Assembly: GCA_964514105.1 (NCBI GenBank)
Contig: CAZEPJ010000059.1
Location: 1 to 27,415, forward strand
DNA: 27,415 nt
From: CAZEPJ01 sp964514105
GTDB lineage: Bacteria > Desulfobacterota > Desulfocorpusculales > Desulfocorpusculum
Reading direction: 5' to 3'
Of the stretch, positions 8,501 through 15,662 are shown one piece after another. The number at the start of each line of letters is the position of its first letter. Within the stretch, counting starts at the first letter, position 1. Both the position numbers and the translations under genes were made by a program. The notes under the pieces are model-generated. The model ran no database searches and was not told where the DNA came from. It saw only the letters and a program-made list of their open reading frames with translations.

Positions 8501-9217
8501 CAGTTCGATTTCGGCAAGATCATCTGGGAGGCCCTGGGGAACCTGTTCACCAAGATCCTCACCGCCCCCTTTGCCCTGCTGGGCGACCTGTTCGCAGGAG
8601 GGGGCGGGGATGAGGTCTTGGTGGCCTTCGAGGCCGGGGAGGCCGCCTGGGGCGAGACGCAGCAAGAGCCCATGGCTCGACTGGCCACGGCCCTGCACGA
8701 GCGGCCCGGCCTGGAGATCGAACTGCAGGGGCGGGCGGACCCTGAGGAGGACGGCCTGGCGCTGCGCAGGGCTGCCGTCCTGGAGCTCCTCAAGAGGGAG
8801 AAGCTCGCCGAGCTGGAGAGGAACAAGCAGCCGCTGCCGCCCATCCAGGAGATCCAGATCCAGCCCCAGGAGCGGGCCCGGTACCTTCGCATGGCGTACG
8901 ATACGGCCAGGAACCCGGACGCCAAGAAGGAGGCGCCGGGCATCCTGACCAGGGTGGGCTCCCTGCTGCCCTTCCTGGCAAAGGACGAGGCGGCGGGCTA
9001 TCCCCCGCCCCCGGAGATGGAGGAGTTTCTCATGGGACACGTGCGGGCGCAAGACGAGGAGCTGCGGGCCCTGGCCCTGAGGCGGGCCGGCGCCGTCAAG
9101 GATGCCCTCATCGTCGCCCATGCCGTGGAGCCCGAGCGGATCTTCCTCCTGGAGCCCCATGTCTCCGCGGGGGGAGAACAACAGAGGCGCCGGACGGTGC
9201 GGATCACTCTTCGTTGA
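5522..9217 (+). CDS. DUF748 family large envelope protein (AsmA-related type)
   Basis: This 1,231-residue protein has one N-terminal membrane segment (about residues 23-45, 'LLVGSALAVAAYTAAGFLLVPPL') followed by a long periplasmic part. The opening after the membrane segment, 'RWILAERLSESFHRAATIQAIRFNPYTLTLELEGLSILEPDG', is characteristic of DUF748. The body is repetitive beta-strand sequence ('VADGRLEFLD', 'IKNGQINFTD', 'NLTGKLEHQSPLEITGKINPL'), and the family's conserved block 'VRVNPYSQKYVGYKIQKGKLFLDLDY' is present. The C-terminal third has an OmpA-like flavour ('FEAGEAAWGETQQEPMARLATALHERPGLEIELQGRADPEED'). Related AsmA-like proteins are thought to act in outer-membrane biogenesis or lipid transfer. 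The ATG overlaps the GGDEF stop (ATGA); a second in-frame ATG at 5552 is an alternative. The coupling hints that second-messenger signalling and envelope work are linked, which is inference. Confidence 0.88.
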   Translation: MTPPLSRGPGMLARFIPNPRLRRLLVGSALAVAAYTAAGFLLVPPLARWILAERLSESFHRAATIQAIRFNPYTLTLELEGLSILEPDGGETFASLRALHLDIQWGSIFRWALVVNRLRIQSPYVRAVRRDDLSFSFSDLLASPLPGAEGADAPRETGAAPAAPRTGPPRFILRDLHVADGRLEFLDRPNHREHRIEALDLRLPFLSSLEPYRQEPARIEVALRYNEARLALAVETRPFSPALDTQVDARILDLRIPPLMAYSPIPLNPRIEAGSLGLHARVSFSREPGGDARIRLAGDAALRDLDVRDSSGGPLIRLPSLEISVADLDPAARRAHLSRIALQSPDLHVEREHSGRMNLQGLLPPAPPSRDPGAEQGSGAPLVLAVDEIRLIRGRASFSDLAAGGPFETTLSDLEVTVKRFTTEPGGKASVSVTARSEAGEAVELAGEFSLGPLWSEGTLGMKAFALRKYAPYYGDHVSFDVEDGHLDLTAQYEYSGAGPALDARAVVRSLSLTGLRMRHRGEAEPFLAVAGLTVRDAELNPAKRELHVAEVWTTQGTLAATRLPGGEISLQRLLPWRADAPPAAAQPPEASRDAPTGGAPWLVSVARLALDGYDLKLVDQTRQDSPTLTARQMKMTVENISTARDAKARLDLLATLNETGSIWARGELAVDPPAADLQVEIDGLELGPLAPYVPDNVGIALAGGNVSAQGHLTVRPDPQGGVALRFQGEVSSADFASKDKGTGEDFLKWKGLRVGGVDFTLSPMRVDIQEVGLTGLYSRIIIHPDGSLNVQNLAGAEGAAPPGAGAGPGPAREDAPPPPVRIGKVLIKNGQINFTDRSIKPHVTANMLSVEGVISELTSEETRLSDVNLTGKLEHQSPLEITGKINPLRRELFVDLKVRFKDIDLVRVNPYSQKYVGYKIQKGKLFLDLDYLIVRRKLESQNRVLFDQLTLGERVESPDALDLPIKLGISILKDRQGKIALELPVTGDIDDPQFDFGKIIWEALGNLFTKILTAPFALLGDLFAGGGGDEVLVAFEAGEAAWGETQQEPMARLATALHERPGLEIELQGRADPEEDGLALRRAAVLELLKREKLAELERNKQPLPPIQEIQIQPQERARYLRMAYDTARNPDAKKEAPGILTRVGSLLPFLAKDEAAGYPPPPEMEEFLMGHVRAQDEELRALALRRAGAVKDALIVAHAVEPERIFLLEPHVSAGGEQQRRRTVRITLR

Positions 9218-9276
9218 GCCGGCCCCGTGTCTCTTATTGACGATTGCCCATTGCCCGCTGCGTGAAAGGATGGTCC

Positions 9277-10197
9277 ATGGAAGGCTTCGTCCCCGGGTTT
9301 CAACCGCCCCCATCCGCATGCGGCCCGGCCCTCTGGTTCGTCTTCCGGGGGCAGGAGCTGCTCGTTGACGAGGGGGACGGACGGCCCCGCGTCCCCCTGT
9401 TGCCCGCCCTGGAGGAGATCGGCCTTCCCGGTCGCCCGGCCCATTACCTGGGAGATCTGGAGGGAAGGCCCTGCTTTGCCCTGGACCTGGACGGCACGGC
9501 CCAGCCTCCCCCCGGCATGGCCTTCGTGGGGATGCGGCCCTTGCTCACCCGCCTGGAGGAGGCGTACTTCTGGGTGGCGGGGCGGGCGATCCAGATCCTC
9601 CAGTGGGACCGGGATCACCGCTACTGCGGCCGCTGCGCAACCCCCCTGGAGGCCAGGAGCGACGAGCGGGTCAAGTCGTGTCCGGGCTGCGGGCTGCTCC
9701 AGTTTCCGCGCATCTCGCCGGCGGTGCTGGTCCTGGTCCATCGAGGCGAGCAGCTCCTTCTGGCCCGCCCGCCCCACTTCGCGCCGGGTTACTACTCCAT
9801 CGTGGCCGGCTTCGTGGAATCCGGTGAGACCCTGGAGGAGGCCGCCGCCCGGGAGGTGCGGGAGGAAGTGGGGATCGAGGTGGCCCGGCTCCGATACTTC
9901 GGGAGCCAGCCCTGGCCCTTCCCCCACAACCTCATGGTGGGGTTCACGGCGCAGTACGCGGGCGGGGACGTCGCCATCGACCGGCGCGAGATCGAGGACG
10001 CCCGGTGGTTCACCGCGGCCCGCCTCCCGGAGCTGCCCCGAAGGCCCACCCTGTCGCGGCGCATGATCGACTGGTTCCTGGACGGCCCCGGCCGGGGGCC
10101 CGGGGCCTCGGACCCGGAGCCGGACCCCCATGCCACCGACCGCCCCCCGGCGGGGCCGGTGGGGGATCCCCCAGGAGACGCGGGGAGGCGCAGATGA
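9277..10197 (+). CDS. nudC: NADH/NAD+ pyrophosphatase, NudC-type Nudix hydrolase
   Basis: The 306-residue protein starts at the ATG preceded by AAAGGA. Residues 117-138 hold a four-cysteine zinc ribbon (C117, C120, C135, C138). The Nudix box follows, 'GFVESGETLEEAAAREVREEVGIEV' split over residues 178-202, matching GX5EX7REUXEEXGU. Right after it is 'SQPWPFP' (210-216), the signature that marks the NADH-preferring NudC subfamily. The family hydrolyses NAD(H) to NMN(H) plus AMP and, in E. coli, removes NAD caps from RNA. The length is somewhat above the E. coli enzyme because of a Pro/Gly/Asp-rich C-terminal tail of about 30 residues that looks unstructured. The stop overlaps the start of the acetyltransferase gene (ATGA), so the two are co-translated. 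Cytoplasmic. Confidence 0.93.
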   Translation: MEGFVPGFQPPPSACGPALWFVFRGQELLVDEGDGRPRVPLLPALEEIGLPGRPAHYLGDLEGRPCFALDLDGTAQPPPGMAFVGMRPLLTRLEEAYFWVAGRAIQILQWDRDHRYCGRCATPLEARSDERVKSCPGCGLLQFPRISPAVLVLVHRGEQLLLARPPHFAPGYYSIVAGFVESGETLEEAAAREVREEVGIEVARLRYFGSQPWPFPHNLMVGFTAQYAGGDVAIDRREIEDARWFTAARLPELPRRPTLSRRMIDWFLDGPGRGPGASDPEPDPHATDRPPAGPVGDPPGDAGRRR

Positions 10198-10616
10198 ACG
10201 TCAGCATCGAGGCGTTTCGGATGGAGGACTACCCCAAGGCACTCGCCTTGTGGCAGGCATCCCCTGGCGTGGGGCTCAGCGACGCCGACTCCCCCGACGG
10301 GATTTGCAGATACCTGGAGCGCAACCCGGGGACGAGCTTCCTGGCCTGGGTCGGAGAGGAGCTGGTCGGCGCGGTCCTGTGCGGCCATGACGGGCGCCGG
10401 GGCTATATCAACCACTTGGCCGTCCATCCCGGCTGGCGGCGCCGCGGGATCGCCCGGAGCCTGGTCCGGCGCTGCATGGCGGCCCTGGGACAGGCGGGCA
10501 TCGGCAAGGCCCACGTATTTGTCCTCCGGGACAACGAGGCAGGCAGGCAATTCTGGGAGGGCATGAAATGGACCCTCCGCAGCGACCTTCACCTCCTGTC
10601 CAGGACCCTCCCCTGA
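10194..10616 (+). CDS. GNAT family N-acetyltransferase
   Basis: This 140-residue protein starts at the ATG inside the NudC stop overlap; GAGGCGCAG just before it can serve as ribosome binding site. It shows the GNAT core: an N-terminal strand-helix, 'TSFLAWVGEELVGAVLCGHDGRRGYINHLAVHPGWRRRGIARSLV', containing the acetyl-CoA pyrophosphate loop R-R-x-G-I-A at about residues 80-87, and the closing 'HVFVLRDNEAGRQFWEGMKW'. The combination resembles RimI/YpeA-like acetyltransferases that modify protein N-termini or small amines. The substrate is not predictable from sequence. Overlap with NudC suggests co-expression but not necessarily a shared pathway. Confidence 0.9.
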   Translation: MNVSIEAFRMEDYPKALALWQASPGVGLSDADSPDGICRYLERNPGTSFLAWVGEELVGAVLCGHDGRRGYINHLAVHPGWRRRGIARSLVRRCMAALGQAGIGKAHVFVLRDNEAGRQFWEGMKWTLRSDLHLLSRTLP

Positions 10617-10623
10617 GCCCTGC

Positions 10624-10651
10624 CCTCCCCTTGGGCCATGGCGGGGGGAGG
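10624..10651. terminator. possible bidirectional hairpin between convergent genes
   Basis: CCTCCCC (10624-10630) and GGGGAGG (10645-10651) form a 7-base GC stem with a 14-base loop in the 42-base gap between the converging acetyltransferase and small membrane protein genes. No T-tract follows on either strand, so termination activity is only suggested by position. Confidence 0.3.
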
Positions 10652-10658
10652 CCCTGTC

Positions 10659-11000
10659 TCATCGATTCCCCCCCGGCCTCAGGCTCTGGTGCAGCTTCTC
10701 CTCCACGAGGTAGAGCTTGCCCTCCTCGGTCATCTGAACCGCCCCGACCTGCTGGAGGACCTGAAGGGCGTTGGGCTTGTAGTCCCTCGTCCGGGTCATC
10801 TTCTGCAGGAAGCTGGGGGGCGTCAGGCCCAGCTCATCCACGCTCTTGGCATCCCTGGCTCCCAGGGCCTTGTGCTCGTAGAACCGCCTGACCACCTGGC
10901 CCATGGCCCGACGGGTGAGCCTGGCCGGCACGTACAGGCCCACGACCATCGCCGCCCCCAGAAGGACCACGGCAACCACAATCCCGTATTGGCTCTCCAA
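10659..11000 (-). CDS. small membrane protein with C-terminal helical domain, downstream of AOR
   Basis: I do not recognise a family. The most likely start is the TTG at 11000, preceded by AAGGAG with 8-base spacing, giving 113 residues beginning M-E-S-Q-Y. A GTG at 11045 that overlaps the AOR stop (GTGA) is the alternative and would add 15 residues without helping the membrane segment. Residues about 5-25 ('YGIVVAVVLLGAAMVVGLYV') are one transmembrane helix. The remainder is charged and helical: 'RAMGQVVRRFYEHKALGARDAKSVDELGL', then 'DYKPNALQVLQQVGAVQMTEEGKLYLVEEKL', which reads like a small winged-helix (helix, helix, 'G-x-V-x-x-T-x-x-G-K-x-Y-L'). With the N-terminus out, the helical part would lie on the cytoplasmic side. 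It is the last gene after the AOR gene, 41 bases on, suggesting an accessory role in the same operon. Confidence 0.7.
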   Translation of the reverse strand: MESQYGIVVAVVLLGAAMVVGLYVPARLTRRAMGQVVRRFYEHKALGARDAKSVDELGLTPPSFLQKMTRTRDYKPNALQVLQQVGAVQMTEEGKLYLVEEKLHQSLRPGGNR

Positions 11001-11041
11001 TTCCCCTTCTCCTTGCGCCGCATCCCTCGCCGCGGCGCCCT

Positions 11042-12907
11042 TCACGCCGCCTTGAAGGGCTCCAGCCCCAGCCGGGAGACGGCCTGCGCGCCGGGCCTTC
11101 CCTCCTCGGTCCATCCCCGCAGATCGTAGTATTCGGACAGCATGGGGAACAGGGGCGGCACGTCGAAGTCGATGGACCCTCCCCGCTTCTTCAGGGTGCG
11201 CATGCGGGGGGGAAGCAGGTCGTCCTTGCGGGTGATGCCGCGCCGGTTGTTGATCATGCGCTTGAGGTTGAATGCCCTCTCGCCCACGGCCATGAACGCC
11301 TCCAGGGACCGCTCCACCCCCGTGATCTGATTGAGCCAGGTGCGGAAATGGCTCACGGTCAGGGCGTTGTTGAGCATGGTGAACTTGCAGACGACCAGCG
11401 AATCCAGCATCCCCATCAGATCCTGCAGGCGGATGGTCCACTGGGCCTTGCCCGCTGTCTGGCGGCCCGGATACGGCTCGGCATAGCCCAGCTCGGGCAA
11501 GGCCACGGTGATCTCGAACGGGTGGGAGAGGCTGCTCAGGTGGCAGGCCCCTCGGTTGCCCGTGGAGTAGGAGATGGCGTGTCCCCAGGAGAAGCGCGGA
11601 TCGTGCATGGGGAACTCCAGCCCCTTGACGTGCAGGGCGTACTCCTCGCTCCCCCTTCCCAGGACCCGGCTGGCCTCGCGGACCCCCTCCCCCAAAAGGG
11701 TGGCCAGCCGCCCCTCGCGGTACGCGATGCGCCTGACGGCCTCCACCATGGCCTCCGGCCGGCCCGGTGCCAGCTCCAGGCCCTCCAGCTCGGCGGGCCT
11801 CAGGAGGCCCTTCTCCACGCACTCCATGGCAAAGGCGATGATGGAGCCCGTGGAGATGGTGTCCAGGCCCAGCCGATTGCACAGCTCGTTGGCCTTGGCC
11901 ACGGCCTCCAGGTTGTCGTTGCCGCACAGGCTCCCGAATGCCGCCAGGGTCTCGTACTCGGGTCCCTCCTGAACGCCATCCAGGGCGAAGGGGCCCCCGC
12001 CCACGGCCACCAGGCGGCCGCAGTGGATGGGGCACAGCTTGCACCCGGTCCGGCCCACGGTGAGGGTCTCCTTGAGCACGCTGCCCGTGATCTTCTCCGC
12101 CAGGGGGGTCCTTTGGGCCGTCCGCCAGTTGTCGATGGGCAGATTGCCCATGCGGTCGTAGTTGATGACCCCGCCCGGCGTCCCGATCTGCCCGAAGGCC
12201 CCCAGTCGATCCTTGATCAGCACCAGGGCCTCCTTGACGGACGCCTTGAGGCCCTCGGGGTCGGCCACAGGGGTGTCCACCGACCCCCTGGAGGTCACCA
12301 TGAGCGCCTTGAGCCTCTTGGCCCCCATGACGGCCCCCATGCCCGCCCGGCCCGCGGAGCGCGTGTGCCTCCCGTCGTGGGAGATGGACGCCACCCGCAC
12401 CCGCCTCTCCCCCGCCGGCCCGATGAGCGCGGTGACGCCCTGCGCATCCACGCGCTCCTTGAGGCGCTCGTCCGCCGTGAAGACGTCCAGCCCCCACAGC
12501 GCCTCGCTGTCCAGAAACCGGATCTCTTCCCCATCGATGACCACCGATACGGGATCCGGCGAGGCGCCCTCGATGACCACGCCGTCGTACCCCGATCGCT
12601 TGAGCTGCCAGCCCAGGGATCCCCCGCAGTTGCTCTCGCCGTAGATCCCCGTCAGGGGCGAGAGGCTCACCACCTCGTGGCGCGACGAGGCCGGCACACC
12701 CGTGGCCGTGAAGGGACCGACCATGAACATGAGGGGATTGTCCGGGCCCAGCGGGTCTGTCTCGGCCCCGGTCAGCCGGGCCAGATAGGCGGCCCCCAGG
12801 GAGGCCCCGCCCACAAAGGCCTCCCGGTCGGCCTCATCCAGGGGCCGCACCTGCGCGCGTCGATTCTTCAGGTCAATCCAGACGATCCGATCGTGATAGC
12901 CTTGCAC
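11042..12907 (-). CDS. aldehyde:ferredoxin oxidoreductase family protein (tungsten-bispterin enzyme)
   Basis: The 621-residue protein begins at a GTG behind AGGAGG with 7-base spacing; the in-frame ATG 12 codons upstream (12943) lacks such a site. Its length is close to that of Pyrococcus AOR. The [4Fe-4S] ligands are at the expected places: C289-x2-C292-x3-C296 ('GCKLCPIHC') and C507 ('SLVVCKF'). Other AOR signatures: 'GASLGAAYLARL' near the N-terminus, 'AGRAGMGAVMGAKRLKAL' (185-202) and 'DPRFSWGHAISYSTGNRGACH' (436-455). The family oxidises aldehydes to carboxylic acids, or runs in reverse to reduce acids with low-potential ferredoxin, using a tungsten (or molybdenum) bis-pterin. It is cytoplasmic and oxygen-sensitive, which suits an anaerobe. 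Genes for DUF362 and a TRAP carboxylate importer lie directly upstream. The substrate is unknown. Confidence 0.93.
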   Translation of the reverse strand: MQGYHDRIVWIDLKNRRAQVRPLDEADREAFVGGASLGAAYLARLTGAETDPLGPDNPLMFMVGPFTATGVPASSRHEVVSLSPLTGIYGESNCGGSLGWQLKRSGYDGVVIEGASPDPVSVVIDGEEIRFLDSEALWGLDVFTADERLKERVDAQGVTALIGPAGERRVRVASISHDGRHTRSAGRAGMGAVMGAKRLKALMVTSRGSVDTPVADPEGLKASVKEALVLIKDRLGAFGQIGTPGGVINYDRMGNLPIDNWRTAQRTPLAEKITGSVLKETLTVGRTGCKLCPIHCGRLVAVGGGPFALDGVQEGPEYETLAAFGSLCGNDNLEAVAKANELCNRLGLDTISTGSIIAFAMECVEKGLLRPAELEGLELAPGRPEAMVEAVRRIAYREGRLATLLGEGVREASRVLGRGSEEYALHVKGLEFPMHDPRFSWGHAISYSTGNRGACHLSSLSHPFEITVALPELGYAEPYPGRQTAGKAQWTIRLQDLMGMLDSLVVCKFTMLNNALTVSHFRTWLNQITGVERSLEAFMAVGERAFNLKRMINNRRGITRKDDLLPPRMRTLKKRGGSIDFDVPPLFPMLSEYYDLRGWTEEGRPGAQAVSRLGLEPFKAA

Positions 12908-12991
12908 GCCTCTTCCTCCTGTGGGAGCGCCTGACAGCGACAATCAGGTTCGCCGGTTTCCGCGGGGGGCGACGTCCGCCGCGCCCTGAAA

Positions 12992-13021
12992 ACCGTACCA
13001 GCTCACCGGCCTCCAAGTCAA
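12992..13021 (-). promoter_or_regulatory. candidate promoter for AOR with extended -10
   Basis: On the minus strand TTGACT (13021-13016) is followed by 18 bases and TACGGT (12997-12992), with TG one base ahead of the -10 box (extended -10 form). Transcription would begin near 12985, about 78 bases before the AOR GTG. This would let AOR and the small membrane protein be expressed separately from the TRAP-DUF362 genes. Confidence 0.4.
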
Positions 13022-13100
13022 TGGCTGGGCCGGTCCGCCGGATGGAACCGGCCGCCCCCTCCCGGACGACGAGCAGCCGTCTTGCGCACCGGATGCCGCC

Positions 13101-13118
13101 GCCGCGCCTTGCCGCGGC
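13101..13118 (-). terminator. GC hairpin after the DUF362 stop codon
   Basis: GCCGCG (13101-13106) and CGCGGC (13113-13118) form a perfect six-pair GC stem with a six-base loop, 12 bases beyond the DUF362 stop on the minus strand. No T-tract follows. It could attenuate read-through from DUF362 into AOR or stabilise the upstream mRNA end. Confidence 0.35.
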
Positions 13119-13130
13119 CGCGACCCCGGG

Positions 13131-14330
13131 TCAGTCGGATCCCTTGAGGAGGGGCTCCAGGGCGCGCAGGATGTCCGACGGCACCGGAGGGCAACCCTCC
13201 AGGAAGGCGCCCGCCCCCCGCAGCCTCGCCGTGCAGTTGCCCAGCAGGATGGCTCGCCCGGAGAGATCCTCCCGGCGAAGCCCTCTGCCCAGGGCGATGG
13301 TGACGGGCTCCCCCGGCTCCGTGCGCGCCCCATACGTCTTGAGAAAGGCCATGGCTGTGGCATGGCACGCGCTGCAGCTGTGTCCCTCGGCCAGGCGGAA
13401 ATGGGGAAACTGGGCCGAGATGTCCTCGGCCAGGGCCGGCCGGAACCGGGACCCGAGCCGGGCCAACACCTCGGCATCGGGGACCGTGTGGGCCAGGGCG
13501 TCCCGGGCCAGACCGCGCCGCCCCGCGGCCAGCACGATATGGGGGGCGCGCTCGGGCGCAAGCCCCATGACCCGGAGGGCCGCCAGGTCGGCCACCAGGG
13601 CATCCTCGCTCGCCAGGACCACGCCCAGCGGCTTGGGCTCTCCCAGCAGCGGACCCAGCCCCTCCATGGCCACCACCCCGTCGATGACCGCCAGATGGGG
13701 GGGGAGCACGCAATAGAGGTCGGCGATGGCCCGGTCCAGCGTCTTGTACGCGTGCCACCGGGCGAACCGCCTCTGTTCCCTGAGGTGGTGAAAGCGGCGC
13801 TTCTCCTCCCCGGGGAGACACCCCTTCATGTTCTTGATGCCCAGCGTGGCCCCGGCGTGCATGTGGGTCTTCATGACCGGCACCGAGACGATGAGGTCGC
13901 TGCGCAGGGCCAGGGCGGACACCCGCACCCGCTCCACGGCCATGGGGTCCGGCACGGAAACGGCGACCGCCTCTTGCCGGTCCATGTTCACCAGCTCCGC
14001 TCCCTCCTCCCGGGCGATGGACGGCAGCCCGCAGCTCGCCATGGCCTCGTCGGTGTCCACGCCGAAAACCGAGCTCTCGCCCACGACCACGGCAGCCGCC
14101 CCCCGCTCCCGGCAAAACCGGATGATCCCGCGCACCACCTCGGGGTGTGTGGTCACCCCGCACGCGGCCGGGGCCACAAACCCCACGTTGGGCTTGATGA
14201 GAACGCGCCTGCCGCGCAGCGAGACGCCGCACGCCTCCCGCAGGGCCTCCAGCGCCATCTCGGCCGGGGCCCCCCCGTGGCGCACGGCCACCCTGGCCTC
14301 CAACACGAATGGTCCCGAACGGCGCGGCAT
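13131..14330 (-). CDS. DUF362 domain-containing protein with a C-terminal cysteine set
   Basis: The 399-residue protein starts at the ATG 20 bases after the DctM stop, behind AGAGGA. The DUF362 fold shows as 'RRVLIKPNVGFVAPAACGVTTHPEVVRGIIRFCRERGAAAVVVGES' (41-86), then 'SDLIVSVPVMKTHMHAGATLGIKNMKGCLPGEEKR' (144-178) and 'AVIDGVVAMEGLGPLLGEPKPLGVVLAS' (214-241). Towards the C-terminus are C319 and C322 in 'GHSCSACHA', C366 in 'LLGNCTA' and C380 in 'EGCPPVP', a spacing that could bind an iron-sulfur cluster or zinc. There is no signal peptide or membrane segment, so it should be cytoplasmic. DUF362 members often occur beside ferredoxin-linked enzymes, but their reaction is mostly uncharacterised. 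Location between a TRAP importer and AOR suggests work on the same substrate or cofactor. Confidence 0.87.
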   Translation of the reverse strand: MPRRSGPFVLEARVAVRHGGAPAEMALEALREACGVSLRGRRVLIKPNVGFVAPAACGVTTHPEVVRGIIRFCRERGAAAVVVGESSVFGVDTDEAMASCGLPSIAREEGAELVNMDRQEAVAVSVPDPMAVERVRVSALALRSDLIVSVPVMKTHMHAGATLGIKNMKGCLPGEEKRRFHHLREQRRFARWHAYKTLDRAIADLYCVLPPHLAVIDGVVAMEGLGPLLGEPKPLGVVLASEDALVADLAALRVMGLAPERAPHIVLAAGRRGLARDALAHTVPDAEVLARLGSRFRPALAEDISAQFPHFRLAEGHSCSACHATAMAFLKTYGARTEPGEPVTIALGRGLRREDLSGRAILLGNCTARLRGAGAFLEGCPPVPSDILRALEPLLKGSD

Positions 14331-14350
14331 GAACGATCCTCTTGCGGGCC

Positions 14351-15658
14351 TCAGCGGTTTCCCATCTGGTTCGGGAGCCACAGGGCGATCTGAGGGAACA
14401 CGGTGAGCAAAGCCGTGGCCAGAAGCAGCAGCGCGAAGAAGGGCATGGCCGCCCGGACGATATAGCCGATCTCCTCGCCGGTCTCCTTTTGCAGCACGAA
14501 GAGGTTGAACCCCACCGGCGGGGTGATCTGACAAAGCTCCGCCATGATCACCAGGAAGATCCCGAACCAGACGGGCGAGAAGCCCGCGGCCGTCACCAGG
14601 GGAAGGGTGATGGGCAGGGTGATGACGATGATGGATCCCCCGTCCAGGAAGCATCCCAAGATCAGGTAGAGCGCGGCCAGGGCGGCCACCAGCTCGTACG
14701 GGGAAAGCCGCCACTGGGCCACCAGGAGGGCCATCTGCCTGGGGATGCCCAGGTAGCCCATGGCCGTGGAGAAGTACGACGCGCCCAGGACGATCAGGCC
14801 CATCATCACCGTGGTGGTGGTGGCCCCCAGCAGGCTCTCCCGGAGAGAGGCCCACGTCAGGCAACGGCCCGCCCAGCCGATGAGCAGGGCGCCGGCCACA
14901 CCGATGGCCGCCGCCTCCGTGGGCGTGGCCCACCCCGTGTAGATGGTCCCCAGCACCGCCGCCATGAGCCCCACCACCGGGAGAAAGCCGGGAAGCCTTC
15001 CCAACCGCTCGGCCCATCCGTATGCGCCGGCTCCCTCCGGCCTCGCCCCCGAGCCCATGCCCGCCCGGAGCCCCAGGAACAGCATGTAGAGCCCGGCCAC
15101 CAGGAGGCCGGGCACGATCCCGGCCATGAAGAGCTTCCCGATGGACACGTCGGCCAGCACCCCGTAGATCACCATGATGATGGAGGGCGGGATGAGGAAA
15201 CCCAGGGTGCCCGCCCCCGCCAGGGAGCCCACGGCCAGACGCCGGTCGTACCCCAGACGTTCCAGCTCGGGCAGCGTCACCTTGGCGATGGTGGCGCAAG
15301 TGGCCGCCGAGGACCCGCTGATGGCGGCGAACAGCGAGCAGCCCAGGACGTTGGCGTGCAGCAGCCTGCCCGGCAGCCAGTGCACCCACGGGGCCAGGCC
15401 GTCGAAAAGCTGCTGAGAGATGCGGGTCCGGAACAGGATCTCCCCCATGAATATGAACAGCGGCAGGCAGGTCAGGGGCCAGGAATTGAGGGTGTTCCAG
15501 GCGATGGCGGAGAAGACCTTCCCCGCCGGGGCCGGGGTGAAGAAGTGGATGGCGCACGCGGCCACGAGGATCAAGGTCACCCCGATCCAGAGGCCCCCGG
15601 CCAGGAGCACGAAGAACAGGAGTCCCAGGATCAGGCCGGGGAGCCATACCCCTTCCAC
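14351..15658 (-). CDS. dctM: TRAP transporter large permease subunit (DctM type)
   Basis: The 435-residue, very hydrophobic protein has roughly a dozen membrane segments, the usual DctM size and density. It starts at a GTG four bases after the DctQ stop, with GGGAGGGGAG as ribosome binding site overlapping the end of DctQ. Recognisable family stretches include 'LTCLPLFIFMGEILFRTRISQQLFDGLAPWVHWLPGRLLHANVLGCSLFAAISGSSAATCATI', 'LGFLIPPSIIMVIYGVLADVSIGKLFMAGIVPG' and 'LCQITPPVGFNLFVLQ'. It is the channel-forming subunit that imports an organic acid together with Na+ or H+ after delivery by the periplasmic receptor. The DUF362 gene follows at 20 bases, so all are in one transcript. Confidence 0.95.
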   Translation of the reverse strand: MEGVWLPGLILGLLFFVLLAGGLWIGVTLILVAACAIHFFTPAPAGKVFSAIAWNTLNSWPLTCLPLFIFMGEILFRTRISQQLFDGLAPWVHWLPGRLLHANVLGCSLFAAISGSSAATCATIAKVTLPELERLGYDRRLAVGSLAGAGTLGFLIPPSIIMVIYGVLADVSIGKLFMAGIVPGLLVAGLYMLFLGLRAGMGSGARPEGAGAYGWAERLGRLPGFLPVVGLMAAVLGTIYTGWATPTEAAAIGVAGALLIGWAGRCLTWASLRESLLGATTTTVMMGLIVLGASYFSTAMGYLGIPRQMALLVAQWRLSPYELVAALAALYLILGCFLDGGSIIVITLPITLPLVTAAGFSPVWFGIFLVIMAELCQITPPVGFNLFVLQKETGEEIGYIVRAAMPFFALLLLATALLTVFPQIALWLPNQMGNR

Positions 15659-15662
15659 GCTC

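Noticed and set aside
9243..9256. Tandem ATTGCCC repeat before NudC as an operator or array
   Set aside because: Only two 7-base copies are present, with no dyad and no convincing promoter next to them. A TTGACG just upstream lacks a -10 box at the right distance.
5471..9319. Very long open frame on the minus strand opposite the DUF748 gene
   Set aside because: The translation is low-complexity Arg/Gly/Pro/His-rich without any family feature. It is the antisense shadow expected of GC-rich coding DNA; the plus-strand frame has clear DUF748 motifs.
13362..13376. CxxCH in the DUF362 protein as a c-type heme site
   Set aside because: The protein has no signal peptide, and c-type heme attachment occurs outside the cytoplasm. 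A metal or iron-sulfur site with the other cysteines is more plausible.
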